Source: an uncultured Clostridia bacterium
Lineage (GTDB): Bacteria > Bacillota > Clostridia > Lachnospirales > CAG-274
NCBI GenBank assembly: GCA_910579745.1
Contig: CAJTVH010000040.1
Span: 1 to 29,067 of the forward strand
Length of the DNA stretch: 29,067 bases
Direction of reading: 5' to 3'
Shown here: in pieces, positions 13,126-22,034 of the stretch
Layout of the letters: each line of letters opens with the position of its first letter
How positions within the stretch are numbered: the stretch's first letter is position 1
Translations under genes and position numbers: made by a program
Notes under the pieces: generated by a model
Told to the model about the DNA's origin: nothing
What the model saw: only the letters and a program-made list of their open reading frames with translations
The model's database searches: none

Positions 13126-15380
13126 GTCAATGTAACCTCCTTCATTTCCATAATTCTTTTTTTGAGGGCGGTATATCTGTCAATCTGTCTTTCATTGTCA
13201 ATCATTTTGTAAAGAGCGTCGGGAACCCCCACAAGAACGGCGAGTTCTTTGGCCCTTGTAACGGCGGTGTAAATAAGATTTCTGTTCAAAAGCATTTCCG
13301 GTCCGTAATGAATCGGTATAATAACCGCTCTGTACTCGCTTCCCTGAGATTTGTGAATTGTTATGGCATAAGAAAGCTCAAGTTCGTCAAGCTGTGTAAA
13401 ATCATATTTAACGACTTTTGTCTCGTCAAAAACAACCTCCATATACTCGCCTTCGTTATCTATTTTCTCAATCACACCCTCGTCACCATTAAAAACCCCA
13501 ACACCCTCGTCAACTTTTCTCCGTCTGCCGTCAAAAACAGTCCACGTCAAGTCGTAATTATTTTTTATCTGCATAACTTTATCGCCCTCCCGAAAAATAA
13601 ATTTTCGGAATTCCTTTTCGGATTTATACTCATCTTTCGGGTTAATCTCATTTTGTAAAATAGAATTAAGTCTTATCGTCCCTAGGTGAGACTTTCTCAT
13701 AGGCGTTAAAACCTGAATATCTTTTTTACTACAGTTCAAATACTTAGGCAGTCTTGTTGTTACAAGCTCTAAAATAGTGTCGGATAAAGCGTTTGTGTCA
13801 AATCGTTTCATAAAAAAGAAATCCTTTTCCCTCTCATTAAGTACAGGATGCTCGCCTTTATTAATTCTGTGTGCGTTCATAACAATGGCGCTTTTTTCCG
13901 CCTGTCTGAAAATCTCGTTAAGTCTCACAACTTTAACGCATTCACTCGCTATAATGTCTTTAAGCACGTTTCCTGGCCCCACCGATGGAAGCTGGTCAAC
14001 ATCCCCCACAAGAATAAGCCTTGTTCCATAAGGAATAGCCTTAAGCAAATTCTGCATCAAAATAATGTCAACCATAGAGCTCTCATCAACAATAACAACA
14101 TCCGCCTCTATAGGATTATCATCGTCTTTGTCAAAGCTCTGTCTTTTGCTGTCGTCCGATATAAAACTCACTCCCAAAAGCCTGTGAATCGTCTGTGCCT
14201 CTATCCCTGTCGTCTCCGTCATACGTTTTGCCGCTCTTCCCGTCGGCGCGGCGAGACTTATCTCATATCCGTCGTTTCTTAAAAGCTTTATAATAGTATT
14301 AATAGTCGTTGTCTTGCCTGTTCCAGGACCTCCCGTAATTACAAGAACACCGTTTCTCATCGCCTCCAAAACGGCGAGCCTTTGATTTTTCGCAAGCTTA
14401 ACATCGTTTAATTTCTCAAACTCGTCAATTTCCCTTTCATAATCCGCATCTTCCGAAACCTCCGCTAAAGAAAGCTCGATAAGCTTTTTCGCCACATAAT
14501 TCTCTGAATAGAAAAAAGAATTAAGAAAAACTATTTTTCCTTTCTCTTCGTCTTCCTCTACCCAAAGCTGTTTTGTAACATTAAGACTTAAAATTGTATT
14601 CTCAATATTTTCAGGAACAATCCCCAAAAGCTCCGCCGTTTTACTTAAAAGTATGTCGATAGGCAGATAGACGCTGCCGTTAGCGGCTTCCTTGTTTAAC
14701 ACATATTTAATTCCAGCTTCTATTCTGAAAGGCGACTCCTTGACAATCCCCACCTTTTCGGCGATAGCGTCAGACATTTTAAATCCCACACCGAAAATCT
14801 CATCAGCCAGCAGATAAGGATTTTTTTGAACAGTTGATAACGTATTCTCTTTAAACCTTTTATAAATTTTAAGAGAATAAACGGGACTTATACCATAATC
14901 CTGAAGATAAAGCATCGCCCTCCTTAACTCCGCCTGTTCATGAAAAACAGCGCCTATTGAAATGGCCTTGTCAACGCTTATCCCTCTGATAGCTGAAAGT
15001 TTCTCCGGGTCATTCTCAATAATATCAAGGGTTTCCGTACCAAACATAGAGACAATCTTATTGGCTATTCTTGGTCCTATACCCTTTATAACTCCCGACG
15101 CGAGATACCTTTCTATTCCTTTTTCGGTTGTTGGTATGGTTTTTTCGTAAACAAGAACACTAAGCTGTTTGCCATAGGTTGGGTGTACGACAAAAGAACC
15201 GACAACCTTTATATTTTCCCCCTCACTAATAGCGGGAATAGTGCCTACACATGCGATCTCCTCATCCGTCTCCTCATTTTCATTATATTCAGTTTCAAGA
15301 GTAAATACAGTATATCCGTTTTCAGAATTATGAAAAACAATATTGCTCACAATTCCCTCAAGAATAACCTGTTCTTCCAT
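13122..15380 (-). CDS. recD2: RecD2-type ATP-dependent 5'-3' DNA helicase
   Basis: SF1B helicase of the RecD2 group, which acts without RecBC in genome maintenance and replication-fork processing. The N-terminal 150-200 residues hold the group's OB-like part and helix-hairpin-helix segments (GVIKGIGPRIANKIV, AIRGISVDKAI, LLADEIFGVGF). The motor has Walker A GGPGTGKTTT (about residues 350-360), Walker B VVIVDESSMVD, LVGDVDQLPSVGPG, LNEIFRQ, and the C-terminal motifs LSYAITIHKSQGSEY and LIYTAVTRAKE. Length 752 is normal. ATG 15380 has only a weak GGGTGA upstream; a 10-codon leader frame with a much better ribosome site ends 7 bases before it, so re-initiation is likely. Confidence 0.95.
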   Translation of the reverse strand: MEEQVILEGIVSNIVFHNSENGYTVFTLETEYNENEETDEEIACVGTIPAISEGENIKVVGSFVVHPTYGKQLSVLVYEKTIPTTEKGIERYLASGVIKGIGPRIANKIVSMFGTETLDIIENDPEKLSAIRGISVDKAISIGAVFHEQAELRRAMLYLQDYGISPVYSLKIYKRFKENTLSTVQKNPYLLADEIFGVGFKMSDAIAEKVGIVKESPFRIEAGIKYVLNKEAANGSVYLPIDILLSKTAELLGIVPENIENTILSLNVTKQLWVEEDEEKGKIVFLNSFFYSENYVAKKLIELSLAEVSEDADYEREIDEFEKLNDVKLAKNQRLAVLEAMRNGVLVITGGPGTGKTTTINTIIKLLRNDGYEISLAAPTGRAAKRMTETTGIEAQTIHRLLGVSFISDDSKRQSFDKDDDNPIEADVVIVDESSMVDIILMQNLLKAIPYGTRLILVGDVDQLPSVGPGNVLKDIIASECVKVVRLNEIFRQAEKSAIVMNAHRINKGEHPVLNEREKDFFFMKRFDTNALSDTILELVTTRLPKYLNCSKKDIQVLTPMRKSHLGTIRLNSILQNEINPKDEYKSEKEFRKFIFREGDKVMQIKNNYDLTWTVFDGRRRKVDEGVGVFNGDEGVIEKIDNEGEYMEVVFDETKVVKYDFTQLDELELSYAITIHKSQGSEYRAVIIPIHYGPEMLLNRNLIYTAVTRAKELAVLVGVPDALYKMIDNERQIDRYTALKKRIMEMKEVTLT

Positions 15381-15387
15381 TTTTTAA

Positions 15388-15420
15388 TCACCCAACCAGA
15401 TAAGTAGCGCTAAGCGCCAT
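15388..15420 (-). CDS. Putative 10-codon leader peptide of recD2
   Basis: ATG at 15420 opens a frame MALSATYLVG and a TGA at 15388, seven bases before the recD2 ATG. The GGGAGG at 15433-15428 sits 7 bases upstream, the best-spaced ribosome site in this part of the operon, while recD2 itself has a weak one. The sequence GGCGCTTAGCGCT within the frame can form a small hairpin. Inferred role: translational coupling or an attenuator-like control of recD2. No regulatory codon run (such as repeated Trp or His) is seen. Confidence 0.4.
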   Translation of the reverse strand: MALSATYLVG

Positions 15421-15495
15421 ATATATGCCTCCCATATTAAACTTAATAAATTATTTTATAGATTTTTCGTGATAACGCTATAAATCGCTATAGTA

Positions 15496-16557
15496 TCAGT
15501 TTAAAATCGCTTCTTTCATTCCCTCATAAATTCCTAAAGCGGCTTTATAGACAAAATCATTTAAATCGGCATATTTTTTTGAATACCCAAGTTCGCAGAA
15601 AACAGCGGGAACTTTCATGTCTTTAAATTCCATTTTATACTCGTTTAAAATCTCGGCTCCGCTAAAATCTGTATATTTTAAAATATTGTCTTTCAAAATG
15701 TCAGCGCATTTTTTCGGGGAAATATCAAATTCCGTTATATCATCCTCAAAAATTATGATTTTCGTTGTGTCAGAATAATGATATTGATTATCAGAACATA
15801 GATGTATGGATAAAAATAAATCAGCGTATTCATTAGCGAAAAAAGCCCTCTCCTCTTCTTTAATATAATCGTCAAATTTTCTTGTAAGATATATTTTTAC
15901 TTTGTCGTTTTCGTCAAACATACGCTCAATCCTTTGACATATTTTCAAAGTAATGTCTTTTTCCATTTCCTTTCCATCGTTTACGCCAAAATCCATTCCC
16001 CCGTGCCCTGGGTCAAGCACAATAACTTTGTCATAAATCTCCTTAGGCTCTTTAAGGTAAAACGTCAACTCATTTTTCCCCCTTGAAATATCAGCGGCGA
16101 AAATATCCTTTTCTTTTACAACCAAGACAGTTTGCCCTGTCTCGTTCTCAGAAACTAAAACGTTATTTATAAAATTATTTTTTACGTCAAAATACTCTCT
16201 TTCAAAATACTCGTTAAAATCTCCAGGAAAAATTATTCTGTATTCCCCTAAATAATATTGGTCCACAAAAGAAACCTTGTCAAAATCCAAATCAAACGAA
16301 CCTATTTTTCTTATAATCATTCGTCCGTCGTTTTTAAAAGTGAGGTCGATTTTCTCAGAGTCATATCTTGATATAAAACCCGCAGAGTCATATTTTTTAA
16401 AAAAATCACCGGTATCGTCATACATAGTAAACACTTGCATAACAGAAAATACGGCTGAGAAAAAAATAATTATAAAAAAAACTAGAAAAAAAGGTTTCTT
16501 GCTTTCCCATAAAAAATATGTCACGGCGTTTTTTATTTTATTAAAAAAACTCCTCAT
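15496..16557 (-). CDS. Membrane-anchored N-acetylmuramoyl-L-alanine amidase (Amidase_3)
   Basis: Zinc amidase that cuts the bond between muramic acid and the stem peptide of peptidoglycan, outside the membrane. Residues about 19-45 are a membrane segment (FFLVFFIIIFFSAVFSVMQVF). Residues about 60-170 are an unrecognised domain. The catalytic domain starts at VIVLDPGHGG (zinc His) and has KEMEKDITLKI (zinc Glu), LFLSIHLC (zinc His) and VPAVFCELGY (catalytic Glu). A GTG at 16566 could open the frame, but ATG 16557 is better spaced from GGGGTGA. It lies 31 bases after hpt, at the position where ftsH is usual in Firmicutes tilS-hpt operons. The exact cell-wall role (division, spore) cannot be told. 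Confidence 0.88.
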   Translation of the reverse strand: MRSFFNKIKNAVTYFLWESKKPFFLVFFIIIFFSAVFSVMQVFTMYDDTGDFFKKYDSAGFISRYDSEKIDLTFKNDGRMIIRKIGSFDLDFDKVSFVDQYYLGEYRIIFPGDFNEYFEREYFDVKNNFINNVLVSENETGQTVLVVKEKDIFAADISRGKNELTFYLKEPKEIYDKVIVLDPGHGGMDFGVNDGKEMEKDITLKICQRIERMFDENDKVKIYLTRKFDDYIKEEERAFFANEYADLFLSIHLCSDNQYHYSDTTKIIIFEDDITEFDISPKKCADILKDNILKYTDFSGAEILNEYKMEFKDMKVPAVFCELGYSKKYADLNDFVYKAALGIYEGMKEAILN

Positions 16558-16588
16558 AAAACTCACCCCGCTTTAACACCGTCACCGC

Positions 16589-17122
16589 TTACTTTGACTC
16601 CTCTTGTCTTAATACTCCTATGTATGGAAAATTCCTATATTTTTCAGCATAGTCAAGACCATACCCCACAATAAACTCATCAGGTATTGTAAAACCCGTA
16701 TAGTCCACTTTTATATCAAAAACTCTCCTTTCGGGTTTATCCAGAAGAGTGCATATTTTAAGCGACGCCGGCTTTTTATCTTTAAGATAACGGTAAAGAT
16801 AATTTAAAGTTCTGCCCGAATCAATAATATCCTCAACAATAATAATGTTTTTGCCCTCTATAGGATTTTGCAGGTCCTTGTTTATTTTAATGTTTCCACT
16901 TGACTCAGTTCTCTCACCATAACTTGAGACGTCCATAAAGTCAATCTCAACGTTTTTATTTATTTTTCTCGCCAAATCCACCATAAACATAACGGCGCCT
17001 TTTAAAATACATATAAGCGTTACGCTCTCTTCAGTAAAATCATTGGAAATTTGCTCCGCGATCTCCGAAACCCTTTTTTGAATTTTATCTTCCGAAATAA
17101 GTATACTGATATTTTCTTTCAT
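16589..17122 (-). CDS. hpt: Hypoxanthine phosphoribosyltransferase
   Basis: Purine salvage: transfers phosphoribose from PRPP to hypoxanthine (and guanine). Seen: PPi-loop segment CILKGAVMFMVDLARKI, DVSSYG, the PRPP-binding motif VEDIIDSGRTL (about residues 95-105), and the base-binding DFTIPDEFIVGYGLDY-like segment near residue 150. Length 177 is normal. ATG 17122 overlaps the tilS stop in ATGA, a translational coupling typical of the tilS-hpt pair. Confidence 0.96.
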   Translation of the reverse strand: MKENISILISEDKIQKRVSEIAEQISNDFTEESVTLICILKGAVMFMVDLARKINKNVEIDFMDVSSYGERTESSGNIKINKDLQNPIEGKNIIIVEDIIDSGRTLNYLYRYLKDKKPASLKICTLLDKPERRVFDIKVDYTGFTIPDEFIVGYGLDYAEKYRNFPYIGVLRQEESK

Positions 17123-18525
17123 AAAGCCTCAGTCCTCCAAAAATATATATTAATTTTTTCTTTTGTAAACTTGTCTGGTATATATAAATCAGAACAGCGA
17201 ACGCCGACGGCGCATATAACATTTTCCCCGTCGCATACAAGAGGTATGGCTCCTCTTTGCCTTTCGGAGATTTTCTTCTCAGAAAAAATATTTTTAAGTT
17301 TTTTGTCTCCAACCTTATTTATAAAAATTCTGTCACCATTTAAACGTCGGCGGACAATAATTTTCCCTTTAACTTTGCTCTCGTCTATCTGTAAAGAAAA
17401 ATACGGCTTTCGCTCAGAAAAAGCTATATATTCATTCTTAGACATAACAACCGTATCGCCTGTCTCTATTATACGCGCGCGCTCATCATATGTAAGCTCA
17501 TAATTAAAAGGCTCCGCCTCTTTTAAATAAACGGTATTATTTCTAGAAGCTTTTGAGATTTTAAGACAATTATACTCTTTCTCCGCCAAAATGCCCGACG
17601 GAAGCGGCAAAACCTTCCCTGTCTCCTTTTTTGAGAGTTCTATAACCATATTGACATGGGCGTATGATATATCGTGTAAATCCCTCGAGAAAAACCTGCA
17701 CGAGATTCTTACGACTCTTCGCTTAATAACGTCATTAAATTCCGAAAACCTCTCAATATCCAAAACGACCTCTTTCTCAAAATTACGGTTTACGGCACAT
17801 TTTAAAAAAGCTTCCATAGAAACTTCCTCAAGAAATTTTTCCTCCTCAGAAATAACGGCGCCGTTGCTTACAACAGTAGAAATTATATTCGCGTTCATAT
17901 TCTCAGAAATCCATGGAATTAACTCAAGCCTGACTTTATTTCTTGTGTAAATGTTTACATTATTCGTACTGTCTATTCTAAAGTCAAGATTATTTTCCTT
18001 ACAGTACGACTCAATCTCAAATCTCTCACAGTTTAAAAGAGGGCGTATAATATTTCCTCTCAAATAAGGAATACCGCAAAGCCCTTTTATTCCCGTTCCT
18101 CTTATAAATCTCATAAAAATAGTCTCGGCGTTATCGTTTTTATTGTGGGCGACAGCAATCTTCCCGTTCTTGGTCTTTTTACAAACCTCGTCAAAACACT
18201 TATACCTGAACAGCCGCCCCGCCTCCTCTAAAGAAACTGAAAGACCTTTAGCCTCTTTTTTTATATCTTTGGAAAAGCTTAAAAATCCCACTCCCATATC
18301 CTCACATATTTTTTTTACAAATAATTCATCATAATCAGCGTCTTTTCCTCTGATACAATGGTTTATGTGAACCGCCGTAACTTTAATTTCATAAATATCC
18401 GAAATTCTGTTTAAAATATGTAAAAGACAAATAGAATCCGCGCCTCCTGAAACTCCCACAATAACAGAATCATTTTTTTTAATCATATTAAATTTATCAA
18501 TAGTTTTTATAACCTTGTCAAGCAC
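17119..18525 (-). CDS. tilS: tRNA(Ile)-lysidine synthase TilS
   Basis: ATP-dependent enzyme that attaches lysine to C34 of the CAU-anticodon tRNA-Ile so that it reads AUA; essential. Seen: PP-loop VIVGVSGGADSICLLHIL, HINHCIRGKDADYDELFV, AVAHNKNDNAETIFMRFIRGTGIKGLCGI, and a C-terminal substrate-binding domain ending in ICAVGVRCSDLYIP. The frame is open upstream to a GTG at 18663, but the added 46 residues are hydrophobic, unlike the family, and have no ribosome site. GTG 18525 gives the usual start (LDKVIKTIDKFNMI before the PP-loop) and 468 residues, though its ribosome site is also weak. First gene of the operon. Confidence 0.92.
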   Translation of the reverse strand: MLDKVIKTIDKFNMIKKNDSVIVGVSGGADSICLLHILNRISDIYEIKVTAVHINHCIRGKDADYDELFVKKICEDMGVGFLSFSKDIKKEAKGLSVSLEEAGRLFRYKCFDEVCKKTKNGKIAVAHNKNDNAETIFMRFIRGTGIKGLCGIPYLRGNIIRPLLNCERFEIESYCKENNLDFRIDSTNNVNIYTRNKVRLELIPWISENMNANIISTVVSNGAVISEEEKFLEEVSMEAFLKCAVNRNFEKEVVLDIERFSEFNDVIKRRVVRISCRFFSRDLHDISYAHVNMVIELSKKETGKVLPLPSGILAEKEYNCLKISKASRNNTVYLKEAEPFNYELTYDERARIIETGDTVVMSKNEYIAFSERKPYFSLQIDESKVKGKIIVRRRLNGDRIFINKVGDKKLKNIFSEKKISERQRGAIPLVCDGENVICAVGVRCSDLYIPDKFTKEKINIYFWRTEAL

Positions 18526-18707
18526 AAAATCAATCCAATCACATAAAATCAATACTTTCAAAGCAATTCCAATTATATATAATTCGAGGAAATAAAAAAT
18601 TATTTTCAGCGTGTCGTCAAAATCGGCGCTCTTGCGGAAAAACCTTATATTAAATAGTCTCACAATTTTACTTTCGCTCGTAAAGTATTTTTTTATTAAA
18701 CTCTCCT

Positions 18708-18872
18708 TAGGGCGTATCTGAAAACTATTATAAACTATTAGTTATATACACGAAATATCCAAAAAATTATTAAAAAATAAACGAAAACGGTCCAATTAAA
18801 CAGAAAAGCCTTTCTGTTTCGTTTTATTTTTTATAATTTTTTGTGCGTATTTTAGTTCTCAGATACGCTCTA
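18708..18872. mobile_element. MITE-like element, family A, 165-bp form
   Basis: Begins TAGGGCGTATCTGAAAACTA and ends with the complement of TAGAGCGTATCTGAGAAC. Nearly the same sequence as the copies at 10481-10644 and 27981-28144, including the inner AAACAGAAAAGCCTTTCTG hairpin. It lies between the small protein gene at 18979 and tilS, i.e. in the tilS promoter region. No open frame. Confidence 0.8.
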
Positions 18873-18936
18873 GTTAAACAAAATCAAAATCGCGTCAAGT
18901 AAATATATTCCCGCTAAAGCGCCCGCTTTCAGCGCT

Positions 18937-18960
18937 GACGGCGATAACTTAATCGCCGTC
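18937..18960 (-). terminator. GC-rich hairpin after the small membrane protein gene
   Basis: GACGGCGAT (18937-18945) pairs exactly with ATCGCCGTC (18952-18960), followed on the minus strand by a second stem AGCGC...GGGCGCT. There is no clear U tract, so termination is plausible but not certain. Confidence 0.45.
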
Positions 18961-18978
18961 CCGTCCACATTTAAAAAA

Positions 18979-19317
18979 CTATCCAAAATAATACAAAATA
19001 AGTCCAATTAAAACACAGCATAAAATAACTGAAATATTAAGAATTTTATCATATTTTTTTCTTTTTCCCCGCTTTTTAGCGTCGGTTTTAATTTCCTGTC
19101 GGCTGTCTTTCGGTTTTGTTTGAGAATAAGCCGAGTTTAATTTCGGTCCGTTTGAATATTTTTTTATCATATAATTGTTGATAATTTTTTCCGCTTCCTC
19201 AACAAAATTTTTAGGCATATTTTTTCTCTGCCCTTTATCTTTAAGTATAAAAATAGCCTGTTCAAACCATCCTGACTTTCCGCCTTTTATAAGAATAATT
19301 TTTTTGTCCTCATTCAT
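18979..19317 (-). CDS. Small C-terminally membrane-anchored protein, unknown
   Basis: 112 residues, not recognised. The N-terminal 45 residues (KIILIKGGKSGWFEQAIFILKD, then FVEEAEKIINNYM) look folded; residues about 50-85 are a lysine-rich, low-complexity linker; the last 22 (ILNISVILCCVLIGLILYYFG) are a membrane segment right at the C-terminus, so the protein should be tail-anchored with its main part in the cytosol. The frame can be opened at TTG 19332, but that codon is part of the ribosome site itself (TTGGAGGG), so ATG 19317, 8 bases after GGAGGG, is the start. It is monocistronic. Confidence 0.65.
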   Translation of the reverse strand: MNEDKKIILIKGGKSGWFEQAIFILKDKGQRKNMPKNFVEEAEKIINNYMIKKYSNGPKLNSAYSQTKPKDSRQEIKTDAKKRGKRKKYDKILNISVILCCVLIGLILYYFG

Positions 19318-19618
19318 AAATGAACCCTCCAAAAAATAAATGTTATCTTCCTTAACAGTCTATATTAGGAAAGTATAACCAACAACAAAAAAACTATTCT
19401 GTATAAAAAACGTATATCTCAAGTAATATTCCAAGCGTATGAAAATTCTATAAATTTAAACTTATTAAAACATATTCTTAGTTTAAACACATGGCTAAAA
19501 CTATTATTATTTTTATTTCATAAAACAATGTTTATTATCAATCGGTTAAATAACAAAAAAATCATAATTTTGTTCATTCTCCGCCGATTCATTAGAACTT
19601 TGGCTTTCAAACAAGTCC
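19318..19618. other. A/T-rich spacer
   Basis: 301 bp between the small membrane protein gene and the frameshifted lipoprotein gene. Apart from the ribosome site GGAGGG near 19330 I see no gene, clear hairpin or strong promoter; a TATACT at about 19370 on the minus strand could be a -10 box. Confidence 0.5.
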
Positions 19619-20988
19619 TTAATCACCGATAAAAATTTTATAACTCTCATCATCATTTCCGATAGCGATATAATCCATTTTTCCATCCCCGTTAAAATCA
19701 CCCGGAATATACTCTTTTCCATAGTCTACTGAAAAAGCCTTAAATCCGTAGTCGGCAAGCGTATATTTAGCGGACGTGTTTAAATAAATATCGGAAACAT
19801 AAATTTCTTTAATCCCGTCGCCGTTCAAATCCTCAATATAAAATCTCCCGCTCATAGATTCAAGAGATAAATGAGTTCTCCATAAAAGCGCGGAGGTCTC
19901 ATCAAGGCGGTACATAAATAAATTTGTGCCATCCGTCATGACAAACTCATTTATTCCGTCTCCGTCAATATCCGACGCCTTGATTTCCTCAACCCACTGT
20001 TTAAGCATATACTGCTTTGTTTTTAAAAATTGTCCGTTCTGATTGGAGAAAATGTCAACGCCCTTGCCCCTCGATACATAAACGTCGCCGTTTGTATAAG
20101 CTATGGAGCCGTAACTGCTTACCTCAAGAATACAAGGATTAAACTTATTGTTGTAATTCTCGTCAAAAAACACAATTCTGTCGGCCAAAAGTATGACAGT
20201 GCCGTTAATCTCGGCGTCCGTGAGACCATTTTTTTCATTTCCTGAATATCCGCCTCACTGTAAATAACCTCTTTTCCCGTATCTTTCTTTTTACCAAGAA
20301 GCACGGCTACGCTTCCATCATTATCAAAAGATATATCCATAGGAAAAAGACCTTCTTTAGAGAAATCCATTTCCTTGTCAAGATAAAACTCATTGTCTTT
20401 AAATTTAAAAAATTTAACTTTCTCATCAGAAATCGTTCCGACAACGGAATTTCCGTTTTTCCAAAATCCTTCCTCAAACCCATCAAACTTCTCCTCCGCT
20501 GTTATCTCATTAAAAGAGCGGCTTTTTGAGTTATCCTCGGTTTTTCCTGAGAATATGTCATTAGAAAAAACGTCTATTTCCGAAATTGAGTAAATTTTAT
20601 TTGATGAGGAATAATACCAGCATACAATCTCATCGTCAATAAAATAAAAATTCGCCCTGCCCGCCTCGTCGTTGTTAAAATAAAATATCCTGACCGACGC
20701 TAAAACAGCTTCCTTTCCCTTATAAGCCTCAATATCAAAACCATCCTTCTCGGAAACTCTTTTAATATCGCCAAAACCCTTCGCTTTTTCGTCTGGAACT
20801 TTTCCCAACTCGTATAAAATACTTTTATCGTCATAGTTCCAATGCTCTTTTTTCAAAACCTCATTTATTTTCTCACTATAAGCCTCTTTGGTTTCCCGCT
20901 CAATAAAAAATTCCCCTGTATCCTCTTCGCAGCCTGTAAATATAATAAAACAAGCAAAAATAAGCCAGGCAGTAATCATTCTGTTCAT
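19619..20988 (-). pseudogene. Lipoprotein with FG-GAP-like repeats, interrupted by a one-base frameshift
   Basis: The start ATG 20988 (AAAGGTGA 8 bases upstream) opens a lipoprotein: signal peptide with lipobox FTGC, then a domain of about 225 residues. At 20235-20229 the minus strand has AAAAAAA; after it the original frame reads nonsense and stops near 20119, while the minus-one frame continues with coherent protein (NGLTDAEINGTVILLADRIVF) to the stop at 19619. One extra A restores a single 456-residue reading frame. The C-terminal part has calcium-loop repeats D-I-D-G-D-G-I-N-E, D-L-N-G-D-G-I-K-E and D-F-N-G-D-G-K-M-D, as in FG-GAP/VCBS beta-propellers. Function unknown, at the cell surface. 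The cause may be a real mutation, phase variation, transcriptional slippage or a sequencing error. Confidence 0.8.
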
Positions 20989-21056
20989 AAAGTTAATCAC
21001 CTTTGTCAATATTATGTACAAGTGCCGAAAGCAGACCCAAAATTTCTCGAAGCATT

Positions 21057-21150
21057 TATAGTAAAACAATAAAAGAATAAACAGGAAAACTTTAATAAAA
21101 TCTGATATATCAAATAATTCTTTTATTGTCTTGCGTCAAAAATTTCGCGA
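21057..21150. repeat. Family B repeat, copy 2
   Basis: Similar to 10899-10990 through most of its length: ACAATAAAAGAAT on one side, core CTTTAATAAAATCTGATATAT, then AATTCTTTTATTGT as the inverted arm and a common tail AAATTTCGCG. Lies between the lipoprotein gene and the YvyF-like gene. Confidence 0.6.
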
Positions 21151-21268
21151 ATCTCTATAAATATTCTTCTCACTCTTTCGGGGTTTTCTTTTATAAAAAC
21201 ACCAGTGGTGATTTATACAGTAAAATATTCTTTATTCTTAAATTTAAATTCTTTATATATAGTTTTTA

Positions 21269-21679
21269 TTATTTTCTATCGCCAAATTTAGTATGCATTC
21301 TCGGACCACTTTTCTTGCCGTCAGAAGTTGGATTAGCGGCGACAACAGTTTTGTAAACTGTTTTAACATTGTCCACAACTTTTTTCTCACATTCGGGGCA
21401 GTATCTGCCTGTCTTTATGGGGCTTCCACATTTTGTGCATTTAAGAAAATCACCCATGCCTGAAGTAACCTCAAGCCTGCCGTCTCTTAAAAATCTTTCA
21501 ATCTCCGGAACGGTTACTCCCGTTTCGTCGGAAACCTTAATAAGGGAGCTGGCGGGATTTTCTTTAAGATATTTTTTTACAATATCAAACTTTTCCTCTT
21601 CTTTTTTAAGGCATTCCGGACAAACTCTTCCTGTACCGTAATGAAGCTTTCCGCATCTTTTACAATTTCTTATTTCCAT
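21269..21679 (-). CDS. yvyF: YvyF-like flagellar-operon zinc-ribbon protein
   Basis: 136 residues. An N-terminal zinc ribbon (C-KR-C near residue 6, C-PE-C near 20) is followed by EEKFDIVKKYLKENPASSLIKVSDETGVTVPEIERFLRDGRLEV, a helix-turn-helix-like segment, then a second ribbon (C-TK-C near 70, C-PE-C near 83) and a basic tail. This matches the family annotated as flagellar operon protein (TIGR03826, B. subtilis YvyF), usually next to flgM; its molecular role is not known. No other flagellar gene is near here. ATG 21679 follows GGAGGG by 7 bases. Confidence 0.7.
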   Translation of the reverse strand: MEIRNCKRCGKLHYGTGRVCPECLKKEEEKFDIVKKYLKENPASSLIKVSDETGVTVPEIERFLRDGRLEVTSGMGDFLKCTKCGSPIKTGRYCPECEKKVVDNVKTVYKTVVAANPTSDGKKSGPRMHTKFGDRK

Positions 21680-21904
21680 GTTAATCCCTCCAAATAATAA
21701 CGCGTCTTCTAAACATGAATTTTATAATATCATTATACAACAGTTTAAACAAAAAATAAATACAATTTTGCAAATTTTTATTAATTTTTTTACGGAGTGC
21801 CTTGTTACTCGCCAAAACCCCGCCGATTACCTCAAAAACAAATCGGAAATTACAGTGTCAAAAGATATCTTTTCCCTCTCCTTAAAATTTAAAATCTTTT
21901 TATA

Positions 21905-21932
21905 TTGACATAATAAAAATATATGCTATACT
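21905..21932 (+). promoter_or_regulatory. Promoter of the queL-yhhQ operon
   Basis: TTGACA (21905-21910), 16-base spacer, TATACT (21927-21932). Predicted start near 21940, giving a leader of about 340 bases that contains the preQ1 riboswitch. Confidence 0.7.
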
Positions 21933-22034
21933 ATATATGCTAAGGATTTTTTTAAATGGTCTCAACCTTATCGCCAAAAATTGAGAAGTATGTTCAATAA
22001 ACTTAAATCATATTTTCAAAATTAAAATTTAATA

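Noticed and set aside
18526..18663. Upstream GTG start that would lengthen TilS by 46 residues
   Set aside because: The extension is hydrophobic, unlike the family, and has no ribosome site; the region is more likely the promoter.
20229..20235. Programmed minus-one ribosomal frameshift signal
   Set aside because: The A run is in the register AAA AAA A preceded by G, not the X XXY YYZ register, and no stimulating stem is obvious; an indel or transcriptional slippage is simpler.
21126..21356. 76-codon plus-strand open frame
   Set aside because: It overlaps a family B repeat and the end of the YvyF-like gene, has no ribosome site and is rich in Phe, Ser and Tyr as expected of an antisense shadow.
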